29,904 nt of DNA, from contig DOTV01000041.1 in assembly GCA_003520925.1 (NCBI GenBank), positions 21,984 through 51,887 of the forward strand. Direction: 5' to 3'. The stretch comes from Bacteroidales bacterium. GTDB lineage: Bacteria > Bacteroidota > Bacteroidia > Bacteroidales > VadinHA17. The notes under the pieces are model-generated. The model saw nothing but the letters and a program-made list of their open reading frames with translations, was not told where the DNA came from and ran no database searches. Of this stretch, positions 7,387-14,668 are shown one piece after another. The number at the start of each line of letters is the position of its first letter. The first letter of the stretch is position 1. The position numbers and the translations under genes were made by a program.

Positions 7387-9573
7387 TCAATTACCCAGCT
7401 CAAGCTGATTCTTTACAAGATTATAGTATGCTCCGCCCTTCTCAATCAGGCTGATGTGATTTCCTGTCTCAATTATTTTCCCTCCGTCAAGAACTACAAT
7501 TTTGTCAGCATTTCTGACAGTACTTAACCGGTGAGCTACAATAATGACGGTTTTTCCCCTGAAGAAACCTGAGAGGTTTTCGACTATTGCTTTCTCGGTA
7601 TTGGCATCAAGAGAATTTGTAGCCTCATCAAAAATCACTATTTCCGGGTTCTTATAAATAATCCTTGCGATCAGTAACCGTTGTTTCTGGCCCTCGCTCA
7701 GACCATGACCATTTGCTCCAATTTTTGTGTTGTACCCCAGCGGCAAAGTTTCTATAAACTCCCTGATATTTGCTGTTTCTGATGCATTTATCAACCTGTT
7801 CTCATCAATTCTTTCAATTCCCGGTGCAATATTTCCGGCAATCGTGTCGGGAAACAGAAAGCCGTCCTGCATCACCGCACCGACTTTTTCGCGCCACAAC
7901 TTCAGGCTTATGTTTGAAAGTCCGGTTCCTCCAATCGATATCTTCCCGCTTACAGGCTGGTAAAATCTTAAAAGGAGTTTAAGGAGGGTGGTTTTTCCGC
8001 TGCCGCTTACCCCAACTATTGCAGTTATTTTATCCGATTCTATCAGGAGGTTTGCATTTTTAATCGCATAAGGAGAACGGGGGCCTTCATATTGGAATGA
8101 AAGATCAGATATCTCAATATCTTTATTATCAGGAAGTTTCTGCAACTTGTTCTCCGAACCAGGTTCTTCATCTTCCATGTTATGTACTTCTGCAAGCCTG
8201 TCGAGGCTCATTTTCGCATCCTGCGACATCCGGAAAAATCCTATTATCTGATTTACCGGGACATTCATCTGTCCTATTATAAACTGGACAGCGAGCATCA
8301 TACCAAGTGTCATATTACCTTTAATCACTGCAGTTGCAGCCACTATTGTTATCAGAATGTTCATGACTTCGCTTATGAATGTCGCACCCGCCGATTGATA
8401 CTGGATCAGTCCAAGTCCCTTCACTTTCAATCCAAACAATGAGGCCTGATGGTTTTCCCAGTCCCATCGCTTGCTGAGCTCACTCTGCGTGAGTTTAATT
8501 TCCTGCATTCCGTTTATAATGTTTATAAGCTTTGTATTCGATGCGGACATTTCCTTAAAACGGATATTATCGAGCCTGGCTCTCGGTTTCATAAACAGTG
8601 ATACCCAAAGGATATAGAATGCTGTACCGGCAAGAAACAAGAAAAATATTTTGAAGCTGAAGATTCCAAGTACAACTCCGAATACCAGCAGATTGACGAA
8701 GGAAAAAAGTATGCTCAGGCTTGCCGAAGTGAGAAATTCCTCAATCCTGTTATTATCCTCAATACGCTGGAAAATATCTCCTGTAAGTTTTGTATCAAAA
8801 AAGGCAACCGGAAGGTTCATCAACTTCTGCAAAAATCCTGATACAATAGCCACATTGACTCTTGATCCGATATGAAGAAGAAGCCAACCGCGGATGAATT
8901 CCACTGACATCCTACCCAGTACAAGTGCAAGCTGGGCAAATAATATCAGGTAGATGAAACCGATATCATTGTTGTTGATACCAACATCTATAATTGATTG
9001 TGTAAGAAATGGAATAATAAGCTGGATAAAACTACCTATAAGCAGTCCGAGAAGAAGCTGTCCAAGGTACTTTCGGTATAATCTGAAGTATTTTAGAAGG
9101 AATTTGAATCCGCCTGTTTTTTCAGGCTGATCATCAGAATCATAGAGTGCAGGGGTAGGTTCTATTATTAATGCAAGTCCTGTTTGTTTACCCTCAGTAA
9201 GTGTGGTTGCCCAGTTTTTCTCGAAGTCTGCCCGGGTATATGTTATCAGTCCTGTTGCAGGATCAGCGATCCAGACTTTATCATTTAACATTTTATATAA
9301 CACTACAAAATGTCTCTGACGCCAATGAAGGATACAGGGCAAAGTCACCTTTTCCATAAGCAACTCAAAAGGTATTTTTACACCCAGAGTCCTGAATCCA
9401 ACTGAATCAGCTGCTTCAGAAAGTCCCAGAAATGATACCCCCTCTTTAGTTATGAAACACTTTTTTCTCAGGTAATCAAGCGAAAAATTCTTTTTATAAA
9501 ACCCTGCTATCATTTTCAGACAGGCAGGACCACAATCCATCGCATCATATTGTTTTACAAATGGGAATAACAT
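7387..9573 (-). CDS. Peptidase C39 domain-containing ABC exporter (PCAT, bacteriocin/peptide type)
   Basis: Cleaves double-glycine leader peptides and exports the core using ATP. It has 728 aa in the family's domain order. The N-terminal C39 peptidase (1-130) has a complete catalytic set: Cys14 in MDCGPAC, His88 in RHFVVLY and Asp104 in IADPA. A six-span exporter membrane domain occupies about 160-440. The C-terminal ATPase has Walker A GVSGSGKT (521-528), signature LSEGQ (625-629), Walker B IVIFDEA (Asp649, Glu650) and the H-loop His681. Every key residue is intact, so both proteolysis and transport should work. ATG at 9573. It precedes the HlyD-type gene by 9 bases and diverges from the sigma factor gene. 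The double-glycine peptide gene at 13522, about 4 kb away, is a plausible substrate. Confidence 0.96.
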   Translation of the reverse strand: MLFPFVKQYDAMDCGPACLKMIAGFYKKNFSLDYLRKKCFITKEGVSFLGLSEAADSVGFRTLGVKIPFELLMEKVTLPCILHWRQRHFVVLYKMLNDKVWIADPATGLITYTRADFEKNWATTLTEGKQTGLALIIEPTPALYDSDDQPEKTGGFKFLLKYFRLYRKYLGQLLLGLLIGSFIQLIIPFLTQSIIDVGINNNDIGFIYLILFAQLALVLGRMSVEFIRGWLLLHIGSRVNVAIVSGFLQKLMNLPVAFFDTKLTGDIFQRIEDNNRIEEFLTSASLSILFSFVNLLVFGVVLGIFSFKIFFLFLAGTAFYILWVSLFMKPRARLDNIRFKEMSASNTKLINIINGMQEIKLTQSELSKRWDWENHQASLFGLKVKGLGLIQYQSAGATFISEVMNILITIVAATAVIKGNMTLGMMLAVQFIIGQMNVPVNQIIGFFRMSQDAKMSLDRLAEVHNMEDEEPGSENKLQKLPDNKDIEISDLSFQYEGPRSPYAIKNANLLIESDKITAIVGVSGSGKTTLLKLLLRFYQPVSGKISIGGTGLSNISLKLWREKVGAVMQDGFLFPDTIAGNIAPGIERIDENRLINASETANIREFIETLPLGYNTKIGANGHGLSEGQKQRLLIARIIYKNPEIVIFDEATNSLDANTEKAIVENLSGFFRGKTVIIVAHRLSTVRNADKIVVLDGGKIIETGNHISLIEKGGAYYNLVKNQLELGN

Positions 9574-9699
9574 TTTTGGATACCCAACCGTTTAATTATG
9601 TGAAGTAAAGATATTTATTATTTAACAGAAAAATACTTACAATATTAATTTAGACTTGGCCTGCACTGACAGATCATCACCTCAGGTTGCGGGAAATAT

Positions 9700-9707
9700 T
9701 ATATTTG
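9700..9707 (+). promoter_or_regulatory. Candidate -7 box upstream of the sigma factor gene
   Basis: TATATTTG matches the Bacteroidota -7 consensus TAnnTTTG exactly and lies 30 bases before the TTG start. No good -33 element is visible at the right distance, so this is weak support. Confidence 0.3.
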
Positions 9708-9736
9708 TCAATTTATCAGGGTAAAAAAATCGACGC

Positions 9737-10297
9737 TTGTTCAGAAAAATATCAGATAGTGCAATAATTGACGGGGTTCGACGGCAAGACGACCAGACAC
9801 TAAACTGGCTTTACGATAATTACCTTGAGACTGTGCGCCATCACGTTCTAAGGAACAGCGGATCAGACGCTGATGTCTCTGATGTATTTCAGGAATCAAT
9901 AATTGCACTTTACAGGCAGATTTCAGAGAATGACCTTAAGCTGTCGACTGATCTGAAGGGTTATTTTTTTGGAATAGCACGGAATATATGGAGCGCCCAG
10001 CTAAGAAAGAAATCCAGGAATACCAGCATCGAATCCGACTTTCCTGATGAGGATGAAAATGATTCGGGAAATCCGGTTCTTGAAAGGATCGTCAGCAGGG
10101 CTTTCAAACTGCTAAGCGATGATTCGCAAATCATACTGACTCTTTTTTCTGAGGGCTATTCATATCAGGAGATAGCTTCGAAGATGAATCTTAAGAATGA
10201 AACCTATGCAAGGAGAAAAAAATACCTTAGCAAAGAGTCACTTATGGAATTTGTTAAATTGGATCCTGAATACAAAGATTATCTTGGTTTGCGGTAA
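9737..10297 (+). CDS. ECF-like sigma-70 family RNA polymerase sigma factor
   Basis: Directs RNA polymerase to specific promoters. It has 186 aa. Region 2 is visible at about 21-93 (LNWLYDNYLE, SDVFQESIIALYRQI, LKGYFFGIARNIWSAQLRKK) and region 4 at about 124-165 (LLSDDSQIILTLFSEGYSYQEIASKMNLKNETYARRKK), joined by an acidic linker (DFPDEDENDSG). No region 3 is present, as expected for the extracytoplasmic-function class. The start is TTG at 9737; an in-frame stop at 9722-9724 rules out a longer form and no ATG is suitably placed. It diverges from the C39 exporter gene and overlaps the convergent CHAT gene by 19 bases at the 3' ends. A candidate anti-sigma partner is the membrane TPR protein at 13877. 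Its targets are unknown. Confidence 0.88.
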   Translation: MFRKISDSAIIDGVRRQDDQTLNWLYDNYLETVRHHVLRNSGSDADVSDVFQESIIALYRQISENDLKLSTDLKGYFFGIARNIWSAQLRKKSRNTSIESDFPDEDENDSGNPVLERIVSRAFKLLSDDSQIILTLFSEGYSYQEIASKMNLKNETYARRKKYLSKESLMEFVKLDPEYKDYLGLR

Positions 10298-13296
10298 TAA
10301 AAACCAAGGAAAACTAAAATAAGTAAAATAACTGATCCTGATATCAATGCAAGCCTGGTCGAAAAATATATCGGATCGTTATTCCCGTAAATCACAAGGG
10401 TCGACCAGAAATATGGATGAGATCTGAGCATGTCTGCATTCTTAAGATAACTGATCCTCGCTTTCCGCAGAGCATTGCTTTTTGATGCACCCTTCTTGAG
10501 GTATTTATAATAGCTTTTTACAATCTCGGCACCCGATCTGTCATCTATTTCCCACATCGACATAACAACAGACTTGCTACCTGAATAGACAAATCCTCTG
10601 GCCAGACTCAGAATTCCTTCACCTGAGTGTAAAACTCCGGACCCCGTATTACATGAACTAAGAATTACCATCTTCGCATTTAAAGGCACTCCGTACACTT
10701 CATAAGTATTAAGGTTGCCGTCTTCAACAGAGTCCTTCTCCTGTGCAAACAGCATTTTGGAATACATTGGATACTGGTCATTCAAAACAGTATGCATTGC
10801 AAGATGGATTATATCATATTTACCGGCCTCCGCTTTAAAGACGGATTCCATGGCGTTGTTATTAATATAGAGTTTACCTCCGGTAAGATCAGTAACAAAT
10901 TCTGCTTCAGTTCTTGCAAACTGAAGATCACGAAGGATTGAAACTCTGGTCTGCCTTGTATTAAGGAGCGAATCAACGTTGATGGTACCAGAATAAACAG
11001 GGGCAAATGCTATCAGGCTGTTTGTCAGACTGTAATCCTTTCTCAATGACTCCGAAAGCAGGGTTGCAGAATAGGTGTAAGAAATTCTGAAATCATTCAT
11101 GAGATACGGGATCTCACTGAAAAGAAAATTATTATCAGGCAAATACCTGCCAGGAATGGCTTCAAAAGGTATATAAGAAAGAATATTGTCGGGAGAGATC
11201 AGCAGTTTGTTTGATATAAGATACTTCCGGACAGGTTCAATAATTATTTTGTAAAGATTTAATCCTGCTTTGTTAAATTGAATATAATTGGACTTTGCAT
11301 TATCTGAGGGCATCGATAAAAGGTTCCTGAATTGTCGGATGTCATTAAAGAAACTTGTATCTAATTGGACTGTTATTAGTTGCAGGTTTTTCCTATTTGC
11401 AACGAAAATATACAGCAATGTATCAGATGCAACGTAATTCAGATAGTTGGTATTCCTGCCTGTTACACCCGGAACATCCGCTGCTTTTATTACTTCAGTA
11501 TTGTATTTAATTAAGTAATATTCAGGATACTGCTTTTCAATAAGTGATATAAGTGAGTCGCGTTTCTGAGATGCGTTTAAAACCAATCCTTTCCAATCTG
11601 AAATTAATGATGCATCAGGAAACTTTTTTAAACTCTCCTCCGAAATTCTCGCCTCGTAAAAACTGATTTCCCTCTTGAGCCTGCGTTCAAGCTCAGATAT
11701 TTCGGCCGGAATATGAAACTGGGTAGCTTTTAGCTCTCGGGTCGAAGCAAGCAGTCCGGCAACCTTGCTCTTTTCAGAATACTCAAATGCCTTTTCAAGG
11801 TATAATTTATTCCCGGTATTTCTATAGCAAAGATCAAAATCGCGGATGGTGAACAGGTAAGAATCCCTGTACCGGTCACCCAGTACAAGCCTGCTTTCGT
11901 CTTCACTTATATTGATCCTGACCTTTTCGATCAGTGAAATAATCAGCTCGGAAGTTTCTGACGCAGCCAGAAGATAGTCCATCTTGTTATTGTGGCGGTA
12001 AATATCCCAGAGTATGGTGTATTTAGCTTTTAAAACACTTATCGATTTCTGCACGGGTTCTATTAAAGCAATCTTCGGATTTTCAGTTGGCGAATAGACT
12101 TTCTTACCTGGGATTTCGGAAAAGAGCAGCTTCTGGATGATTTCAAGGCCCTTTTCTGATTCTCCGTTTTCTGACAGAGCCAGGGAATAACCAAGAAGGA
12201 CCGGTTCCTTTAATGAAAAATCATTATCATGGGAGTTCAGATATGAAATGCATTTTTCATAGAGTCCAAGAGCCTTTTTAAGATCGACCTTATAATTCCT
12301 GAGGTATTCTGCATAATTCTTAAGAACTTCAAAATACTCCCTTGAATCAGGTCCATAGAACTTCTTAGCCCTCTCCAGTGCTTTAAAAATCAGTTCTGCA
12401 CCCTTATTTATGTTTCCGGCATTACCAAGAACAATTGAAAAACTGTTCATAAAGTTCAGCGACAGAACGGAGTTCGATGTTCCTGTCTTTGCAATACCTT
12501 TATTGAAATACTCCTCCGATTTATCCTGACGTCCCAGAAAAAAGTAATTTGCCGCAAGACTGTTTAGCAGATTAATATAGTTTTCATCCTCCGGAAGTGA
12601 ATATTCATTATAGATTGACTCTGCTTTCTCAAGATATAAAACAGCCTTCGAATAATCGGACAGACGGGCATGACATACACCGATATTTGAGTAGAGAATT
12701 GCCAAATCCATTTTATAGTTTTCTAGGGATCCTCCTGACAGACTTAAAGCCTTGTTTCCATAACTGATTGCTTTGTTGTATTCATTAAGCCCGAAACAGG
12801 CATTGACAAGGGATGAATATCCTCTCAGCAACAAGGGGCTTTTTTCACCATAAAGCTTCTTTTCAATTTCAAGTGATTTGAGAGTAAATTCCTCCATTCT
12901 CGCGAAATCGCCAAGTTTGCTATAAGCAATACCCAGATTGAAAAGACATTTAGAGTGAATAACTTCGTTGGTCTTCAGTTGTTCACACAATGATGCTGAA
13001 AGCTTCAGCCAGTTTATGGCTTCATCATTTTTGCCGGAAGAAAGGTAGTATACACCTATGTAGTACTGTGAATTTGAGGTGATAATATTATCATTATTTT
13101 CTTCTCTTAGGGTTTTAAGGATTAAATTAAGATATAACCGTGCCTTTACTGTGTCATTTACAGTTATGGCTGCCTGTAATCCTGAATTGAGCTTCTCAAG
13201 GTCCTGTCCGGAATTTCCAATTGCATAAGCGTTCCCTACCCCAAGAAAGAAAATAAAAATGAAGAATTTTATCCTGATAAGATTATTTAGGACCAT
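10279..13296 (-). CDS. Exported, membrane-anchored TPR-CHAT protease-like protein
   Basis: CHAT is a caspase-like peptidase fold often fused to TPR repeats. From ATG 13296 the protein has 1005 aa; a longer form would need TTG at 13329. Seen: a signal peptide (IKFFIFIFFLGVGNAYA), about eight TPR-like helical pairs (about 50-420), a helical linker (about 420-600), then the CHAT domain (about 640-975). The catalytic pair is intact: His835 in HLAMHT and Cys882 in ILSSCNTGSG. Further conserved blocks are GEGILSLARGF, VVMSMWEIDD and HPYFWSTLVIYG. A C-terminal membrane span (about 980-1001) ends in RKPR, so TPR and CHAT should face the periplasm. Its 3' end overlaps the sigma factor gene. It diverges from the double-glycine peptide gene. 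The substrate is unknown; the neighbouring peptide or membrane TPR protein are candidates. Confidence 0.9.
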   Translation of the reverse strand: MVLNNLIRIKFFIFIFFLGVGNAYAIGNSGQDLEKLNSGLQAAITVNDTVKARLYLNLILKTLREENNDNIITSNSQYYIGVYYLSSGKNDEAINWLKLSASLCEQLKTNEVIHSKCLFNLGIAYSKLGDFARMEEFTLKSLEIEKKLYGEKSPLLLRGYSSLVNACFGLNEYNKAISYGNKALSLSGGSLENYKMDLAILYSNIGVCHARLSDYSKAVLYLEKAESIYNEYSLPEDENYINLLNSLAANYFFLGRQDKSEEYFNKGIAKTGTSNSVLSLNFMNSFSIVLGNAGNINKGAELIFKALERAKKFYGPDSREYFEVLKNYAEYLRNYKVDLKKALGLYEKCISYLNSHDNDFSLKEPVLLGYSLALSENGESEKGLEIIQKLLFSEIPGKKVYSPTENPKIALIEPVQKSISVLKAKYTILWDIYRHNNKMDYLLAASETSELIISLIEKVRINISEDESRLVLGDRYRDSYLFTIRDFDLCYRNTGNKLYLEKAFEYSEKSKVAGLLASTRELKATQFHIPAEISELERRLKREISFYEARISEESLKKFPDASLISDWKGLVLNASQKRDSLISLIEKQYPEYYLIKYNTEVIKAADVPGVTGRNTNYLNYVASDTLLYIFVANRKNLQLITVQLDTSFFNDIRQFRNLLSMPSDNAKSNYIQFNKAGLNLYKIIIEPVRKYLISNKLLISPDNILSYIPFEAIPGRYLPDNNFLFSEIPYLMNDFRISYTYSATLLSESLRKDYSLTNSLIAFAPVYSGTINVDSLLNTRQTRVSILRDLQFARTEAEFVTDLTGGKLYINNNAMESVFKAEAGKYDIIHLAMHTVLNDQYPMYSKMLFAQEKDSVEDGNLNTYEVYGVPLNAKMVILSSCNTGSGVLHSGEGILSLARGFVYSGSKSVVMSMWEIDDRSGAEIVKSYYKYLKKGASKSNALRKARISYLKNADMLRSHPYFWSTLVIYGNNDPIYFSTRLALISGSVILLILVFLGFYYRKPR

Positions 13297-13328
13297 CCTG
13301 GCTGCTGATTTATGTCTTTCCCCGTGCA

Positions 13329-13371
13329 AAAACGCAAGTTTACAAAAAATGTTATGACAAAACGCAAATTT
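13329..13371 (-). repeat. Direct repeat pair upstream of the CHAT gene (candidate operator/promoter)
   Basis: AAAACGCAAGTTT (13329-13341) and AAAACGCAAATTT (13359-13371) differ by one base and start exactly 30 bases apart, about three helical turns. Read on the minus strand, they also supply a -33-like TTTG (13365-13368) and a -7-like TAAACTTG (13335-13342) with a 22-base spacer. They lie 33 bases before the ATG of the CHAT gene. A same-face pair of activator or repressor sites is plausible; function is inferred only from spacing and position. Confidence 0.4.
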
Positions 13372-13521
13372 GAAGATTTTAATTTATGGTAAGTATTTGA
13401 TTTTCTTATCATAATAAAAAAAGTGAAAAAATAATTGATTTTTTGTTGTCACAAAACCGGGTGTTCCGACATGATACAATAGATTCATTACTGAACTACG
13501 TATTACCCGAAATAAGTATCA

Positions 13522-13677
13522 ATGATAAAAAGTAAAAAAATGAAAAACCTGACTTTGAGAAACCTGGACGAGATTTTCAATGAGTATTCACTTACGGTTG
13601 AAGAGATGATTTGTGTAAAAGGCGGCAATGCCGGTGAACCTATTTTAAAACCATCCACTCCTCCCATTAAGATTTGA
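13522..13677 (+). CDS. Double-glycine leader peptide (secreted peptide precursor)
   Basis: A 51-codon gene from ATG 13522 to TGA 13675-13677, or 45 codons from the second ATG at 13540. The leader ends LTVEEMICVKGG, matching the classical double-glycine consensus LSxxELxxIxGG at all key positions: Leu -12, Thr -11, Glu -8, Met -7, Val -4, Gly -2, Gly -1. The predicted core is NAGEPILKPSTPPIKI: 16 residues, four prolines, no cysteine, slightly basic. Such leaders are recognised and cut by C39 peptidases, and a fully conserved C39 exporter is encoded at 7387-9573. It resembles the Bacteroidota GG-leader natural-product precursors, but I see no modification enzyme nearby. The gene starts 225 bases from the divergent CHAT gene and precedes a membrane TPR gene. 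The length makes the gene call moderate; the motif makes it likely. Confidence 0.75.
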   Translation: MIKSKKMKNLTLRNLDEIFNEYSLTVEEMICVKGGNAGEPILKPSTPPIKI

Positions 13678-13763
13678 TAGTGTTTTTTTGAAAGAGCCTG
13701 TTTTAACGTAACCAGGATTTAAATACATTTTTGAGAATTCATATTTGAAATTTGGTATTTCAG

Positions 13764-13786
13764 ATCGGATAGATGCGAAATCCGAT
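13764..13786. repeat. Inverted repeat between the peptide gene and the membrane TPR gene
   Basis: ATCGGAT (13764-13770) and ATCCGAT (13780-13786) are exact reverse complements with a 9-base loop. It has no T tract, so it is not an intrinsic terminator. It could be a hairpin separating expression of the peptide from the downstream genes, or a regulator site about 90 bases before the ATG at 13877. Confidence 0.3.
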
Positions 13787-13876
13787 ATCTTGAAGTATGT
13801 TTGGAAAATATCGAGCGTATTGCTCATAAATATCTGACACTTTGCTCTTTGAGAACAATTTTAAATAATATAAACT

Positions 13877-14623
13877 ATGAAAACAATCGATTTTTCATAC
13901 TTCATCGAAAGGTATAATGCCGGAGAGATGGATGAGGCTGAAAAACAATGGTTCAGGAAAGAACTAAAAGGCAACGAGAAACTCCGTAATGAGGTTGATC
14001 TGCGCAGAAAAACTGATATTGTTCTTAAAAATCAGGATCTGTTGAACTTGCGAAGTAAACTCAATGCTATTGAGAAGCAGAGGAAAGAACCTACACCGGT
14101 CAGAAAACCTTCGCGGTCGGTAAATATCAAGTATGCAGCTGCGATAGCCTGTTTCATAATAATTGGCAGCATTGCCCTGCTTTCCAACAGGAAACTTACC
14201 AATGATGAAATTCTTGACCGTTATTATAAACCTTATGAAGCCACATCCGCTTCAAGATCGGGCGTGACAGTAATGAATACAGATTACAACTATGCACTGG
14301 ATTATTACAAAATCCGCGATTACAGGACCGCAGCCATATATTTCAATAAAGTGCTTAAAACTGATCCGGGCAACATGCAATCTGAATTGTTGAACGGAAT
14401 CTCGAATTATGAAATACATAATTATCCCGAAGCCAGGGGATCTTTTTCAAAGGTTATCGACCACAAAAACAATTATTATATCGACCATGCCCAATGGTAT
14501 CTGGCCTTGTGCTATATAAAAACGGATGAAAAGACCAAAGCAATTGAGCAGCTTTCTGATATCGAAAAATCAAAAACGATTTACAGAAAAGATGCCAGAA
14601 AGATACTTAAGAGTCTGAAATAA
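13877..14623 (+). CDS. Membrane TPR protein with anti-sigma-like N-terminus
   Basis: A 248-aa protein. The N-terminal 65 residues are helical and begin FSYFIERYNAGEMDEAEKQW, then ELKGNEKLRNEVDL. This resembles the short cytosolic domain of Bacteroidota anti-sigma and FecR-like proteins (a Y..GE....E..W....L..N..LR pattern). A basic stretch precedes one membrane span (about 85-103, YAAAIACFIIIGSIALLS). The remainder is periplasmic and carries two or three TPR-like repeats (about 138-230, for example YYKIRDYRTAAIYFNKVLKTDPGN). Topology therefore fits a sensor that could hold a sigma factor inside and bind something outside. It follows the peptide gene by 199 bases and precedes the kinase-like gene by 45 bases. 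An anti-sigma role for the factor at 9737 is inference; no zinc-binding motif is visible. Confidence 0.8.
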   Translation: MKTIDFSYFIERYNAGEMDEAEKQWFRKELKGNEKLRNEVDLRRKTDIVLKNQDLLNLRSKLNAIEKQRKEPTPVRKPSRSVNIKYAAAIACFIIIGSIALLSNRKLTNDEILDRYYKPYEATSASRSGVTVMNTDYNYALDYYKIRDYRTAAIYFNKVLKTDPGNMQSELLNGISNYEIHNYPEARGSFSKVIDHKNNYYIDHAQWYLALCYIKTDEKTKAIEQLSDIEKSKTIYRKDARKILKSLK

Positions 14624-14668
14624 ATCAGAACCGGAGACTGGATCACTGTCAAATTTAAATGTTGAATT

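Noticed and set aside
13645..13827. 60-codon minus-strand frame antisense to the end of the peptide gene
   Set aside because: It has no recognisable protein features, and it overlaps the better supported double-glycine peptide gene in the opposite direction.
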